Counted from the first letter of the stretch, positions 52,359 to 62,240 are shown. The stretch: 64,000 bases of DNA from Halobacteriovorax marinus (GCA_002163155.1 MAAO01000004.1:124001-188000); one strand, 5' to 3'. A program made the numbers and translations. Notes: generated by a model from the sequence alone, not told the origin.

Positions 52359-54092
52359 TTATTCTTCGTCTTTAATTGAAAAACCTTTGAACTTATCAGC
52401 AAGTGTAGCTGCTTTCACAGTAGATGCTGAGTAAGAACCGCTGGCAGCTGCAGAAGCAGCAGATTTAATTGAAAGTGCAATTTTCTTAGCATCTTTATCA
52501 ATTGAAATTACCATAGCTTTTGTTACTTCACCTTTTTTGATTACATCTTCAGGCTTATCAACTCTTTCTTCAGAAAGTTCAGAAATATGAACTAATCCTT
52601 CGATTCCAGTTTCAAGCTCAACGAATGCACCAAAGTCAGTTACTCTAACTACTTCAGCTTCAACTACAGTTCCAACAGGAAATCTTGTTTCGATTTTCTT
52701 CCAAGGATCTTCGTGAAGTTGCTTAATTCCTAAACAGAATTTAGAATTTTCTTTATCAACAGAAAGTACAACTGCATCGATATCAGATTCTTCTTTGTAT
52801 TCTTCGTTTAGGTTTGTATTTTTCTTAGTCCAAGAAATATCAGATACGTGGATTAATGCATCAACATCTTCACCAAGATCAATAAACATTCCAAACTCAA
52901 CAATTGACTTAACTTTACCAGTTACTTTAGTCCCTACAGGGTACTTAGCTTCAATTGCTTCCCAAGGATTGTCTTGAAGTTGCTTAAGTCCAAGAGAAAT
53001 TCTCTTATTCTCAACATCAACGTCAAGTACTTGTGCTTCAATTCTTTCTCCAGCAGTGAAGTGCTTAGCAGGATTTTTGATTTTCCCAGTCCAAGACATT
53101 TCAGAAACGTGGATAAGACCTTCAATTCCGTCGTCAAGCTCAATGAATACACCGTAATCTTTAACAGAAACGATTTCTCCACCAACTTTAGAACCAGTCG
53201 TGTAAGTATCTTTTGCTTTTTCCCAAGGGTTAGGAAGAACTTGCTTAAGACCAAGAGAAACTCTTTCTTTTTCAGAGTCAAACTTAAGGATCTTAACGTC
53301 AATTTCGTCACCCATGTTAAGAAGGTTAGAAGGATGCTTAACTCTTCCCCATGACATATCTGTAATGTGAAGAAGTCCATCAATTCCACCAAGATCAATG
53401 AATGCACCGTAATCAGTGATATTTTTAACAATACCTTTAACGATCATTCCTTCTTGAATTTGATCAAGAATTTCTTGTCTCATTTTTCCACGTTCTTCTT
53501 GAAGAATAGCTCTTCTAGAAAGTACGATGTTCCCTCTTTTCTTATTGAACTTGATAACTTTGAATTCCATCTTTTTACCGATGTACTTATCAAGGTATCT
53601 AGTTGGTCTAAGATCAATTTGAGAACCTGGTAAGAATGCCTTAACACCGATATCAACCGATAGACCACCCTTAACTTTTGCGATAACTGTTCCTTCAAGA
53701 GGAGTTCCTTTTTCACAAGCTTCTGAGATCTTATCCCATGCTTTAAGGATTTCAGCTTTGTCTTTAGAAAGAACAAGGTTACCCATTGAAGACTCTAGCT
53801 TATCTAGATAAACTTCAATTTCATCACCTTCTTTAATTTTTAAAGAACCGTCATAGTTTTGGAATTCTCTAACTGAAACAAGACCTTCTTGCTTATAACC
53901 GATATCGATCATTACATAGTCTTGACCAATAGAAATAACAGTTCCCATGAAAACTTCACCTTCTTCGAAGTTTTTAGTAGTTGTTGTTTCTAAAAGTTTA
54001 GAAAATTCTGTAGTTTCTTTTGTTTCAACGTCTTCGCCGAATACAACTTCGAAACCTTCCATCCATTTTTGCTTTAATTCTTGAGTAGTCAT
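52359..54092 (-). CDS. rpsA: 30S ribosomal protein S1
   Basis: 577 residues from ATG 54092, which has GGGAGG six bases upstream; a frame reaching 54218 has no such site and an odd N-terminus. Six S1 RNA-binding domains lie end to end (from about 45), with recurring GLxHxSxMSW and DxxxxRISLGLKQ blocks in domains three to five. S1 brings mRNA to the 30S subunit. Its 180-base leader (54093-54271) is rich in GC and hairpin-forming sequence. A perfect terminator follows. Confidence 0.97.
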   Translation of the reverse strand: MTTQELKQKWMEGFEVVFGEDVETKETTEFSKLLETTTTKNFEEGEVFMGTVISIGQDYVMIDIGYKQEGLVSVREFQNYDGSLKIKEGDEIEVYLDKLESSMGNLVLSKDKAEILKAWDKISEACEKGTPLEGTVIAKVKGGLSVDIGVKAFLPGSQIDLRPTRYLDKYIGKKMEFKVIKFNKKRGNIVLSRRAILQEERGKMRQEILDQIQEGMIVKGIVKNITDYGAFIDLGGIDGLLHITDMSWGRVKHPSNLLNMGDEIDVKILKFDSEKERVSLGLKQVLPNPWEKAKDTYTTGSKVGGEIVSVKDYGVFIELDDGIEGLIHVSEMSWTGKIKNPAKHFTAGERIEAQVLDVDVENKRISLGLKQLQDNPWEAIEAKYPVGTKVTGKVKSIVEFGMFIDLGEDVDALIHVSDISWTKKNTNLNEEYKEESDIDAVVLSVDKENSKFCLGIKQLHEDPWKKIETRFPVGTVVEAEVVRVTDFGAFVELETGIEGLVHISELSEERVDKPEDVIKKGEVTKAMVISIDKDAKKIALSIKSAASAAASGSYSASTVKAATLADKFKGFSIKDEE

Positions 54093-54271
54093 TTTGACCT
54101 CCCTAGGTTCTGACAAGGCTTGGATATCCCTAATCATCGCCATAATTTTGATAACGCTGGTAAGACCCGCGTCCCTTTGTCCGCCACTGCGGCATAAGAG
54201 ATATTTGATTTGAAACAAGTTAACTGATGCACCGTCTAAAGTACAGTTAAAATAACTAAAATATTAAGGAT

Positions 54272-55441
54272 TTACAGTGACTTGAAAGATCTTTTACTCG
54301 CCAACCTTTCACGTTTGGTTAAGATCTTCTCATAGGCTTTAAGTAACTGTTTTTTGTAGAATTCAATACCAAACTCGGCGATAAGTTCAGATTTTTGATC
54401 CGTAATAGTCTGACAATAGAACTTATAGTTTTTAAATATTTTCTCTATCTTTTCTCTCATCTCTCGAGCGTCACCGGACTTATAGGTTTCCCCCAGGGAT
54501 CCTCGCTTTCGAAAGAGCTCCATTGTGGCATAAGTCCTAGGAGCAATTGAAGGAGTGTCATTTAAGATTGAGTTTAAAAGAAGATCCTCAATCGGCTCTC
54601 GCACATCAAGACCTACCCAAGCATCTACTTTCAAACACGACTCTACTAGTGAGTCTGTGTACTCTAGAAAAATATGGTCATTGCCATTTAATGATTTAAT
54701 CAGGTCTTTGGTAGGTTTATGCAGTAGAAACTTTTCCCATTTTTTTTCAGAATAAATAAGAAGTTTAACTTTCTTATTTAACGTTCCTTTAATATTCAAA
54801 GAATTTACTGCACTTATAATCGGCCTTAGAAAATCAATTTTCTTCTCATGGCCACCTACTGCGCATCCGATAAACCAAGAACCACTACTCTTATGTTCAC
54901 TTGATTTTTTTAAGTATTCACACACGCCAAGGCCCGTATATTCAAATTTTCTTATGGGAACATCGAGATGTCCATGAACACCATCGGCCATTTCTTTAAT
55001 AGGTAATAGAATTTGATCGATTCTTCTAATTAAACTCTTATGCCAAAATCTCTTATAGAATTTTTCAATTTCATGATTAAAAGTAAATACCAATGGAATT
55101 TGAATTCTTCTTTTTAAGTAAAAACTTGCTGGGAATAAAAAGGAAAGATCATAACAATGAACTAGCCTGATATCGAATTTGGAAAGGTTTTGAACGAAAT
55201 CATTAAGTCGATGCCACTTAAGGAAATTTAATGAAAGTCCGCCGCTGTGATAGAGACAATCAATTGCCCTTTCTTTTGCCTTTAAGTTTATAATTGAATC
55301 TTTTAAACAATAAAGAAAAACATTATGTCCCGTTTCTTTAGCAATTAAACAGTCTTTAAGTGCCATCCTTTCTCTTGTACCCCAGCTATCACCGAGACAG
55401 ACGTACAAAATATTTTGTTGATCTCGAAAGATATTGGCCAT
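54272..55441 (-). CDS. Glycosyltransferase-like protein
   Basis: 389 residues. The N-terminal half has the GT-B look: ILYVCLGDSWGTRERMALKD, a DIRLVHCYDLSFLFPASFYL strand-loop and VFTFNHEIEKFYKRFW. The second half has DHIFLEYTDSLVESCLKVDAWVGL and TPSIAPRTYATMELFRKRG, resembling the nucleotide-sugar side of GT4-like enzymes, but the classic E-x7-E is not obvious. It overlaps the DUF3108 gene by one base and is the last gene of the lipid A transcript before rpsA, so a role in lipopolysaccharide or surface sugar is plausible. Confidence 0.65.
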   Translation of the reverse strand: MANIFRDQQNILYVCLGDSWGTRERMALKDCLIAKETGHNVFLYCLKDSIINLKAKERAIDCLYHSGGLSLNFLKWHRLNDFVQNLSKFDIRLVHCYDLSFLFPASFYLKRRIQIPLVFTFNHEIEKFYKRFWHKSLIRRIDQILLPIKEMADGVHGHLDVPIRKFEYTGLGVCEYLKKSSEHKSSGSWFIGCAVGGHEKKIDFLRPIISAVNSLNIKGTLNKKVKLLIYSEKKWEKFLLHKPTKDLIKSLNGNDHIFLEYTDSLVESCLKVDAWVGLDVREPIEDLLLNSILNDTPSIAPRTYATMELFRKRGSLGETYKSGDAREMREKIEKIFKNYKFYCQTITDQKSELIAEFGIEFYKKQLLKAYEKILTKRERLASKRSFKSL

Positions 55442-56583
55442 TAATACTGTCCAGGTATAACATCAGTTTTAGTAATTCTCTTATCGCCTTTTGTGTATTC
55501 AACAAGTTCACCCTCTACAGCACCTATTTTAATGTTCGCCTTGAACTTTAAAATTTTTCTATATTTATCAGTGCTAAACCAGAAGATGATATCTCCCTTC
55601 TTACTTAAGATTCCAGGAAATCTCGTTTCTGCAGTTATACGATAAGCTTTTATCCACTTACCCATTATTTTAATTTCTTCTATTTTTTCCACATGCATCT
55701 TCATGAGCCATAATTTTGCTCTCGTTATTATAGGAAATTCATAACGACTTCCTATCTTCATATCCAGACCTCTTACAAAATAAAGAGCTGCAAAAGAGTC
55801 TTGAAAATATTTTGGAATAAATTCATTCTTTTCAACTTTTTTAATTTTCCCTTTCTTTAGTCGCTTGTACCAAAAGTAAGTTTTAAAAGCTTCAGAATCA
55901 AAGAGTTGAAGGTCGTCTACATCTTGACCAGATTCTCTTTGAACAAGAGTGTATTTGATTGGTAAGAAAGTTGTAGCGTCCACATAACTCTCGACCCAAT
56001 CTTCTACTTCATAAATATAGCTATAAAAACTAGCAGACTTTAGTGATGCTTTAAAATGAAAGGCTTTTTTCCCTGCGACATTCACCATAGGAAGAGTTTC
56101 TAGTTTAGCATGCCCAACAGTAATTCCAAGATAACTTGCTTTTAGTAAAAACCTTTCGTTTTCAAAGAAAAAAGGTTCAACACTATCCCAAACGTACTTA
56201 TATTTTAAATTATAATTTTTAAATTTTTCAGGGTAATCATCAGGGTATTCATCAGAGCTTTCTTTATTGGAGGTCACGACAGGCTCGTCTGAAGTAGCTT
56301 CTACTTTTTTAAACTTCTTGGATTTATTAGAAACTTTTTTAGAAACTTTTTTCTTAGACTTCTTTGGTGTTTTTTTAACTTTAGTCTGTTTTTTATCTTC
56401 AACTGTAACGACGACTTCTTTTGAAACTTCTAATATTTTGAATTTTTCAAATTTGTCATCTTTCAAATCGAAAGTTTCTACAAGTTCAATCGAAACTTGA
56501 TCACTGAATTTCTTATCCTTTGTCGTTGAACAAGAGGTAAATATAATGGTTAAAGATAAAACAAGATAAAAAGCATACTTCAT
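55441..56583 (-). CDS. DUF3108-type lipoprotein
   Basis: 380 residues with a lipoprotein signal (SLTIIFTSCSTTK, Cys about 18). A Lys-rich low-complexity linker (about 60-100) precedes the DUF3108 fold: FENERFLLKASYLGITVGHA near 138-157, FHFKASLKSASFYSYIYEVEDWVESYVD and the terminal strand. DUF3108 proteins are periplasmic with unknown function. In lipid A gene neighbourhoods they are common. Upstream of the next gene is a 20 bp perfect palindrome. Confidence 0.82.
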   Translation of the reverse strand: MKYAFYLVLSLTIIFTSCSTTKDKKFSDQVSIELVETFDLKDDKFEKFKILEVSKEVVVTVEDKKQTKVKKTPKKSKKKVSKKVSNKSKKFKKVEATSDEPVVTSNKESSDEYPDDYPEKFKNYNLKYKYVWDSVEPFFFENERFLLKASYLGITVGHAKLETLPMVNVAGKKAFHFKASLKSASFYSYIYEVEDWVESYVDATTFLPIKYTLVQRESGQDVDDLQLFDSEAFKTYFWYKRLKKGKIKKVEKNEFIPKYFQDSFAALYFVRGLDMKIGSRYEFPIITRAKLWLMKMHVEKIEEIKIMGKWIKAYRITAETRFPGILSKKGDIIFWFSTDKYRKILKFKANIKIGAVEGELVEYTKGDKRITKTDVIPGQY

Positions 56584-56602
56584 AAAGTTAATTCCACTTG
56601 AT

Positions 56603-56622
56603 CAATGGATTTAAATCCATTG
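56603..56622. repeat. 20 bp perfect palindrome
   Basis: CAATGGATTTAAATCCATTG reads the same on both strands, in the gap between lpxK (stop 56679) and the DUF3108 start (56583). It could be an operator for a dimeric regulator or an RNA hairpin. No T-run follows, so it is not a simple terminator. Confidence 0.55.
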
Positions 56623-56678
56623 AAAATACTATAAAGAACTATTTTATCGCTGTTACTTATTGAAAGAAAGAGGAAAAA

Positions 56679-57737
56679 CTAATTAAATGCAGTAGAAATG
56701 ATATCTTTCGTCTCTTTTTCTCCCTCTAGAAAATGTATTTTAATTTCCATGTAGAGAATTCGCTCACTATCAGCGACACGCCTAATTTTTACTATATCTT
56801 TCTCAGTTGTTAAAATATATGCATCTTCTTTTTCAGCCATTTCAATTAACTGATCAATTTCCTCTGTTTTAAAGTAGTGATGATCAGGAAAAGAGGCTTG
56901 ATGGATAACCTCTATCCCCAACATTTCAATATTCTTAAAAAATGAGTACGGAGATGCAATGCCAGCAACACAAATAACTCTTTTACCAACAAGGTACTCT
57001 ATATCAAATGCTCTCTCGTATGAGATATTGAAAAAGCCTGTTGCCCTATAACAAATCTCTGCAAAAGATATTCTATGATTATATTTCTTTATTACCCTTT
57101 TGAGAGAATCTAGCTTATGCCTCGTTACTAAATCTGCTCTTCCAAGAACCACAAGATCAGCATCTTTAAGGGCGGAAAATCCCTCTCTCATATAACCTCT
57201 AGGCGCCACTTTGTATTTTTCGAGAGACATTAAACTATCAAATAATACAATATTAAGGTTTCTATTTAATTTTAAGTGTTGATGACCATCGTCTAGCAGC
57301 ACAACATCGGGAGAGACCGATTCAAAATAGTGTTCAAGGTTTTCACTTCTCTTTTTCCCGACTGCAATAAAAGTATTTTTTAATCTTCGAGCCAGAACAA
57401 GGGCTTCATCACCATACTCAAAAGGGTTATAACCTAGCCTTGCCCCACTTTTAAGCAGTCCACTTCCGTGCTCAAGGTTTCCCTTATATCCTCTCATTAA
57501 AACGAGAACTCTCATATCTTTGGAACCTAAGTATTCTGATAACCAAAGAGTAAAGGGAGTTTTCCCCGTTCCACCAAAGGTTAAGTTTCCAATAGAAATG
57601 ATGGGTACTTGAAAGTAATTCTGTTTAAGTAGTCCATAATTGAACATAAACCTTCTAATTCTATAAACCCATTCCCACAGTAAAGATAAAGGTAGAAGAA
57701 GTGTTTGAAATATTTTTGCGAAGGAACTAGTTGCCAT
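56679..57737 (-). CDS. lpxK: Tetraacyldisaccharide 4'-kinase LpxK
   Basis: 352 residues. LpxK phosphorylates the 4' position of the lipid A precursor at the inner membrane. The P-loop is in ISIGNLTFGGTGKTPF at about 47-62, DDGHQHL (about 145-151) is typical, and FPDHHYF near 290 matches the family. A hydrophobic N-terminus may sit at the membrane. Overlaps lpxB by 11 bases. Confidence 0.95.
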   Translation of the reverse strand: MATSSFAKIFQTLLLPLSLLWEWVYRIRRFMFNYGLLKQNYFQVPIISIGNLTFGGTGKTPFTLWLSEYLGSKDMRVLVLMRGYKGNLEHGSGLLKSGARLGYNPFEYGDEALVLARRLKNTFIAVGKKRSENLEHYFESVSPDVVLLDDGHQHLKLNRNLNIVLFDSLMSLEKYKVAPRGYMREGFSALKDADLVVLGRADLVTRHKLDSLKRVIKKYNHRISFAEICYRATGFFNISYERAFDIEYLVGKRVICVAGIASPYSFFKNIEMLGIEVIHQASFPDHHYFKTEEIDQLIEMAEKEDAYILTTEKDIVKIRRVADSERILYMEIKIHFLEGEKETKDIISTAFN

Positions 57738-58863
57738 AAGCTTCCTCTATGACTTTTCCCATGTACTCTCCAGCATCAAAGTCACCTCCACTAATGAGGC
57801 TTTTGGTTTTTGCTAGAGTCATTATTTTGTCATCATATATTGATTGATTAGAGATAATTTTTTTCAATTCCATTGTCATATTATAAGTTGAAGCCCGCTC
57901 TTGGGTTAATTCACTAAAGACTTCTTCTTCATGAACAATGTTAGCTAAAGAAATAAATCCTTCATAAGATAGAAATGTATAATAAATGAAGGCATTTAAC
58001 AGTGAACCTACATAAGTTACAACTGTTGGAACATTAAAGAGCGCAGTAGCCAGAGTAACAGTTCCACTGGCCGCAAGAGAGCAATCGGCCCACTTTAAAG
58101 CAGAACTTAATTCTTCATTTTTCCAGATATAATCAACCTGATCTAAATAAGGTTCTACTAGTTCTTTTTTTACATTTGAAGAAACGACCAGCCCTACTTC
58201 AAGGTTGAACTCTTTTTCAAGCTCTCTCTTTGTTGCAATAAAGCTAGGAAGAAGATTTTTAACTTCAAAATTTCGACTACCTGGAAGTAGTAATAACCGT
58301 GTTTTAGATTTGACCTCACTATAAGGTCGTTTTTTAGGGAGATCCTTCAATTCATCTTTGTAAGTTAACCACAATGGATGGGCAACAGAGTGAACTCTAG
58401 TAACTCCCCGATCTTGAAACCATTTCTTTTCAAAAGGAATAATTGTAAATAACGAGTGAACGCAACCTTCTATGACTTTTGCCCTATAAGCTTTCCATGC
58501 CCATGCTTGTGGAGCGACATAGTAGAGTACTTTGATTCCATTTTTATTAAGTTTCTTTGCAAGGCGCATATTAAAATCTTGAAAATCAATAAGTATTGCA
58601 ACTTTACATTTCTTTTCAAAAGCTAATTTTTCAATAGTTTTCAAAGCATTAAAGTAAAAAGGAATTTTTCCTATAACTTCACTAAATCCAAATGAAGAGA
58701 ACTCTCTTAAGTGATAGATTAATTCCATCCCTTCTTTTTCTAATTCATCGCCACCGACACCCCAATATTTACAACCAGGAGAAATTTCTTTCATACTACT
58801 CATAAAGCTAAGAGCATGTTCCTCTCCAGACTTCTCACCAGCAATAATTAGGCAATTCTTCAT
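57727..58863 (-). CDS. lpxB: Lipid-A-disaccharide synthase LpxB
   Basis: 378 residues. LpxB joins UDP-diacylglucosamine and lipid X. The N-terminal IAGEKSGEEHALSFM, the GVGGDELEKEGMEL and YYVAPQAWAWKAYRAKVI segments, and LLLPGSRNFEVKNLLPS are diagnostic of the GT19 fold. Its ATG shares the last base of the oxidoreductase stop codon. Full length. Confidence 0.97.
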   Translation of the reverse strand: MKNCLIIAGEKSGEEHALSFMSSMKEISPGCKYWGVGGDELEKEGMELIYHLREFSSFGFSEVIGKIPFYFNALKTIEKLAFEKKCKVAILIDFQDFNMRLAKKLNKNGIKVLYYVAPQAWAWKAYRAKVIEGCVHSLFTIIPFEKKWFQDRGVTRVHSVAHPLWLTYKDELKDLPKKRPYSEVKSKTRLLLLPGSRNFEVKNLLPSFIATKRELEKEFNLEVGLVVSSNVKKELVEPYLDQVDYIWKNEELSSALKWADCSLAASGTVTLATALFNVPTVVTYVGSLLNAFIYYTFLSYEGFISLANIVHEEEVFSELTQERASTYNMTMELKKIISNQSIYDDKIMTLAKTKSLISGGDFDAGEYMGKVIEEAYGN

Positions 58864-59810
58864 TAAAGCGTAACCTCTGAGTTTTTCATAAGGCTCTCTA
58901 AAACTTTATCTATAACTTCAACGGCCAGAAGGCCATCACGGTAATTAACAAAAATCTCATCACCATTTAAAATTGAATTATAGAATTTTTCCTGCTCAAT
59001 ATAGAGGTGATCTCTTTTTTCATAAGGAACAACTTCAGTAAAATCTTCCGTAGCTCTACCTGAGCCAACAATGAGTTCATTGGAAAATAAATCAAAGAAG
59101 AGTGTTCCTTCTTGGTTTATCACCTCAACATTTCTCATCTCTTTAACATGGTTTCGACCTACTGTAATATTGGCCTTTAATCCACTTTTGAAATAAAAGT
59201 CAGTACTAACATGGTCCCACTTATCTGTTCTAATTTTATAACCAGTTGATCTTAGAGAGACAGGGGTCTCCTTAAAGAGATAGAGAAGTAAATCAATGTC
59301 ATGAATCATTAAATCTTGCACTACATCTACATCTGTCGCTCTTCCTTTAAAAGCCGCGACTCTATTTATACGAACAGTTGGAGCATTTTCAAAATAACTC
59401 TTATATTCTTCTCTTCGCTCCCAAATCTGATGACACCTTTCACTGTGTCCTACTTGAAAAATGAGACCTTTCTTTTCATCTAAGATCTTTCCAATAGATT
59501 TCGCCTGTTCTGGCGTCGAAGTCATTGGTTTTTCGCAAAAAACATGAATATCATTTTCAAGTAGCTCTTTAACAACTTCGTAGTGAAATGAAGTTGGAGT
59601 TACAACAATAGCAGCATCAATTTTTCCCAAAAGATCACTAACTTTTGAAACGACTTGGCACTCAGGATGCGACTCCTGTGCTTTCTTCGCTGACTCTGTA
59701 AAGGGCTCAACAATATATGCGAGATGACTTTGAGTTAAGGCCTGAACCTTATCAGCATGCCATTTTCCAAGATGTCCAAAACCAACTACTGCGACATTTA
59801 ATTTCTTCAA
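58863..59810 (-). CDS. Gfo/Idh/MocA-family oxidoreductase in the lipid A cluster (GnnA-like?)
   Basis: 315 residues with the family fold: VAVVGFGHLGKWHADKVQAL Rossmann motif at the start, VTPTSFHYEVVKELLENDIH and CEKPMTSTPEQA, the catalytic-type Lys in EKP, and a C-terminal sugar-binding domain. Position between lpxA and lpxB is the place of gnnA in bacteria that use UDP-GlcNAc3N to make amide-linked lipid A. No GnnB aminotransferase is near, so that assignment is only a possibility. Overlaps lpxB by one base and is 11 bases after lpxA. Confidence 0.75.
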   Translation of the reverse strand: MKKLNVAVVGFGHLGKWHADKVQALTQSHLAYIVEPFTESAKKAQESHPECQVVSKVSDLLGKIDAAIVVTPTSFHYEVVKELLENDIHVFCEKPMTSTPEQAKSIGKILDEKKGLIFQVGHSERCHQIWERREEYKSYFENAPTVRINRVAAFKGRATDVDVVQDLMIHDIDLLLYLFKETPVSLRSTGYKIRTDKWDHVSTDFYFKSGLKANITVGRNHVKEMRNVEVINQEGTLFFDLFSNELIVGSGRATEDFTEVVPYEKRDHLYIEQEKFYNSILNGDEIFVNYRDGLLAVEVIDKVLESLMKNSEVTL

Positions 59811-59821
59811 ATTTTACTCCA

Positions 59822-60613
59822 CTAGAGGAATGGGGCGATCCCAATCTCACTCGTTCTAATTCCATCACACATTTCATCAATTAACTCGTTGCCTTTGTAC
59901 TCTTCCAAATACTCTGGATGGTCAACGAATGCTCTTGGAGAAAGAGGAGAAGCTTCCATTGTTCTGTAGAAATCAACAAGTTCAGAAATGATTCTCTTTT
60001 CATAACCTTGTCTTCTAAGACCAATGATATTAATACCTTTTAATTTACATCTATTTCCATATGCTGTTCCGTAAATAGGAACATCCTTATCGATTGCCGA
60101 AGCTCCGCCAATATAGGCTCCTCGACCAAGAGTTACAAATTGAGAAATATTTGTTCCTCCCCCAATAATAACTTTATCACCAATTTTGACATGACCTGCA
60201 AAGTTAGTTGAGTTTGCGATAATACAATTGGAACCAAAGACTACATCATGTCCCATATGAACATAGGCCATGAAGAAGTTATCACTCCCAATAGTAGTTT
60301 CCTCGCGATCTTTCATTGTTCCTCTATGTATAGAGTTAAACTCTCTAAATACATTATTGTCGCCAATCACAACTCTTGTTGGCTCTCCCTTATAGGAAAG
60401 ATCTTGAGGGGCTGCTCCAATAGAACAATACTGGAAGAACTCATTGCACTTTCCAACTCTAGTATGACCTTCAATTGTCACATGGTGATGAACAACAGTG
60501 TCGTCACCTATTTCTACATCTTCACCTATTATTGAATAGGCTCCAATTTTAATATTTTTACCAAGCTTTGCCTTGGGAGAAACAAGAGCTGTTTCATGAA
60601 TTGTGTTTTCCAT
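59822..60613 (-). CDS. lpxA: Acyl-ACP:UDP-sugar acyltransferase LpxA
   Basis: 263 residues of a left-handed beta helix built of hexapeptide repeats. The catalytic His is in AYVHMGHD (about His122), and GYEKRI with the C-terminal helices are as in LpxA. It transfers a 3-hydroxyacyl chain to UDP-GlcNAc (or UDP-GlcNAc3N) at the start of lipid A synthesis. The Gfo/Idh/MocA neighbour raises the question of which sugar is used. Ten bases after fabZ. Confidence 0.96.
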   Translation of the reverse strand: MENTIHETALVSPKAKLGKNIKIGAYSIIGEDVEIGDDTVVHHHVTIEGHTRVGKCNEFFQYCSIGAAPQDLSYKGEPTRVVIGDNNVFREFNSIHRGTMKDREETTIGSDNFFMAYVHMGHDVVFGSNCIIANSTNFAGHVKIGDKVIIGGGTNISQFVTLGRGAYIGGASAIDKDVPIYGTAYGNRCKLKGINIIGLRRQGYEKRIISELVDFYRTMEASPLSPRAFVDHPEYLEEYKGNELIDEMCDGIRTSEIGIAPFL

Positions 60614-60623
60614 TTAATTTCTC

Positions 60624-61109
60624 CTATATTCTCACTGATGCCATAACAGTACATTCAGATAATAACTGGTCACCTTGCAATAAGCGACAATGACTCTCAA
60701 CCATAGGTCCTCTTACTTTGGCACATTCTGTTTCAATAATAAGATCCATTCCAGGAGATACTGGTTTTCTAAACTTTGCATTGCTTACTGAAACCAAGGC
60801 CACATCCATATTCATTTCAAAAGGTTTATCAGTGGCATTTATATAAATGAAGCTAGATGCTTGTGCCATCATTTCAATTTGAGTTACTCCTGGAAAAATA
60901 GGATTTCCTGGGAAGTGACCTTCAAAAATAGGATGGTCAGCACGAACATGAAAGTGGGCCTTAACTTTTGAACCTACAAGTTCTTTAATTGCTAAAACTT
61001 CACCATCCGCTAACTCCTTAGGAGGTGTCACAGACTCGACAGAATCAACAAAGAAAAATGGTTCTCTATGAGGTAAAATCTTCATTACAAATTCTTTATT
61101 TATTAACAT
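60624..61109 (-). CDS. fabZ: 3-hydroxyacyl-ACP dehydratase FabZ
   Basis: 161 residues of the hot-dog fold; His65 in [12 protein letters not shown] and Glu79 in TQIEMMAQ form the active site, both present. It dehydrates 3-hydroxyacyl-ACP in fatty acid elongation and so competes with LpxA for the same substrate. Overlaps lpxD by 14 bases. A common neighbour of lpxA and lpxD. Confidence 0.96.
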   Translation of the reverse strand: MLINKEFVMKILPHREPFFFVDSVESVTPPKELADGEVLAIKELVGSKVKAHFHVRADHPIFEGHFPGNPIFPGVTQIEMMAQASSFIYINATDKPFEMNMDVALVSVSNAKFRKPVSPGMDLIIETECAKVRGPMVESHCRLLQGDQLLSECTVMASVRI

Positions 61110-62148
61110 TTTTTTCTCCTTTCTTAAGTGACTCTTTACGAACGAAGGCCAATCCCTTCATCCACTCTTTTACTGGTCTTGCTGGATGACCTCCAACAAT
61201 AACACTATCTGGCCAATCACAATTGACTAATCCACCACCTGCAACTTGAACACCCTTACCTAAAGTAAAGTTATCACCAATAGCGGACTTTCCACCCATG
61301 ACACAATAGTCACCCAGAATGGCACTACCACCAATTGCTACGTGACCACAAATAATAACACCAGCTCCAAGTTGAACGTTATGTCCTACCTGAACATGAT
61401 TATCGATTTTTGTTCCGTCACCAATTTCTGTAGATGAGAAAGTTCCTCTATCTACACAACTATTGGCTCCGATTTCTACATTGCTTCCAATAATTACATT
61501 ACCTAAATGCCAAACTTTCAAATGAACACCTTGGTGAAAATTATAACCAAAGCCATCAGCTCCAATAACTGTCCCTGCATGGATTCGACAATTTTTACCA
61601 ATAGTCGTAAATGGGTACAGGACAACGTTAGAAAAAATTTCTGATCCCTCTGCAATTTTACACCCAGACATTATTCTTGCTCCTGAATGAATTCTCACAT
61701 CTGCAGAGATTTCCACATCTTCGGCAATGAAAACACCTTGAGCAATCCAAGTTGTCGGATGAATAGAATCAGATCCCATCTGCCTACCATCAACAACTTC
61801 ATTGAGCTGAGAAAATTTAATGTCCCAGAAAGGTTTAGAAATATACGACATTGAGATAGAAGTATCCTCACAAGTTGCAATACTTCCAAACATTGAGATC
61901 AAATAATTCAAATCAGGTTGGTCCAGCTTGTCCCAAAACTTCTTTTCAACAAGCAAAATATTTTCTTTTAGAGGATTTTGAAGCTGATCTTTTAATTTAA
62001 GATAGTTTTTTTTGTTTTTTAGAAATAATAAGCAACCTTCTTCAAGTCCCCTACCGTCCGTCACACCGGAAACTAAAAGGTCTCCATTAGAGGTAGAGAC
62101 TATTTCAATAGATGGATCATAATTTTTTAAATTATCTAGAGAAAACAT
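61096..62148 (-). CDS. lpxD: UDP-3-O-acylglucosamine N-acyltransferase LpxD
   Basis: 350 residues: an N-terminal uridine-binding domain (about 1-110), then a hexapeptide beta helix with GADGFGYNF and catalytic His in HNVQLGAG (about 240-260), and a C-terminal helix. It adds the second acyl chain of lipid A. Follows skp by 92 bases, which contain a hairpin, and overlaps fabZ. Confidence 0.96.
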   Translation of the reverse strand: MFSLDNLKNYDPSIEIVSTSNGDLLVSGVTDGRGLEEGCLLFLKNKKNYLKLKDQLQNPLKENILLVEKKFWDKLDQPDLNYLISMFGSIATCEDTSISMSYISKPFWDIKFSQLNEVVDGRQMGSDSIHPTTWIAQGVFIAEDVEISADVRIHSGARIMSGCKIAEGSEIFSNVVLYPFTTIGKNCRIHAGTVIGADGFGYNFHQGVHLKVWHLGNVIIGSNVEIGANSCVDRGTFSSTEIGDGTKIDNHVQVGHNVQLGAGVIICGHVAIGGSAILGDYCVMGGKSAIGDNFTLGKGVQVAGGGLVNCDWPDSVIVGGHPARPVKEWMKGLAFVRKESLKKGEKNVNK

Positions 62149-62168
62149 GGCCCTCCCTTATACGAAGA

Positions 62169-62201
62169 AAGGGAACAATGTCTTTTGGACTTTGTTCCCT
62201 T
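62169..62201 (-). terminator. Hairpin between skp and lpxD
   Basis: 10 bp perfect stem AAGGGAACAA / TTGTTCCCTT with a 13-base loop, followed on the minus strand by TTTCTTC. It sits 20 bases upstream of lpxD. It could be a terminator that lets part of the transcript through, giving more skp than lpxD. Confidence 0.6.
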
Positions 62202-62240
62202 GTAATTCAAATAATCAGTTAAAAATAGAGTCGCTCGGGT

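Noticed and set aside
52934-53776. Several open frames on both strands inside rpsA
   Set aside because: They arise from the repeated S1 domains; the S1 frame itself is complete and the others are low-complexity Leu/Ser/Phe-rich shadows.
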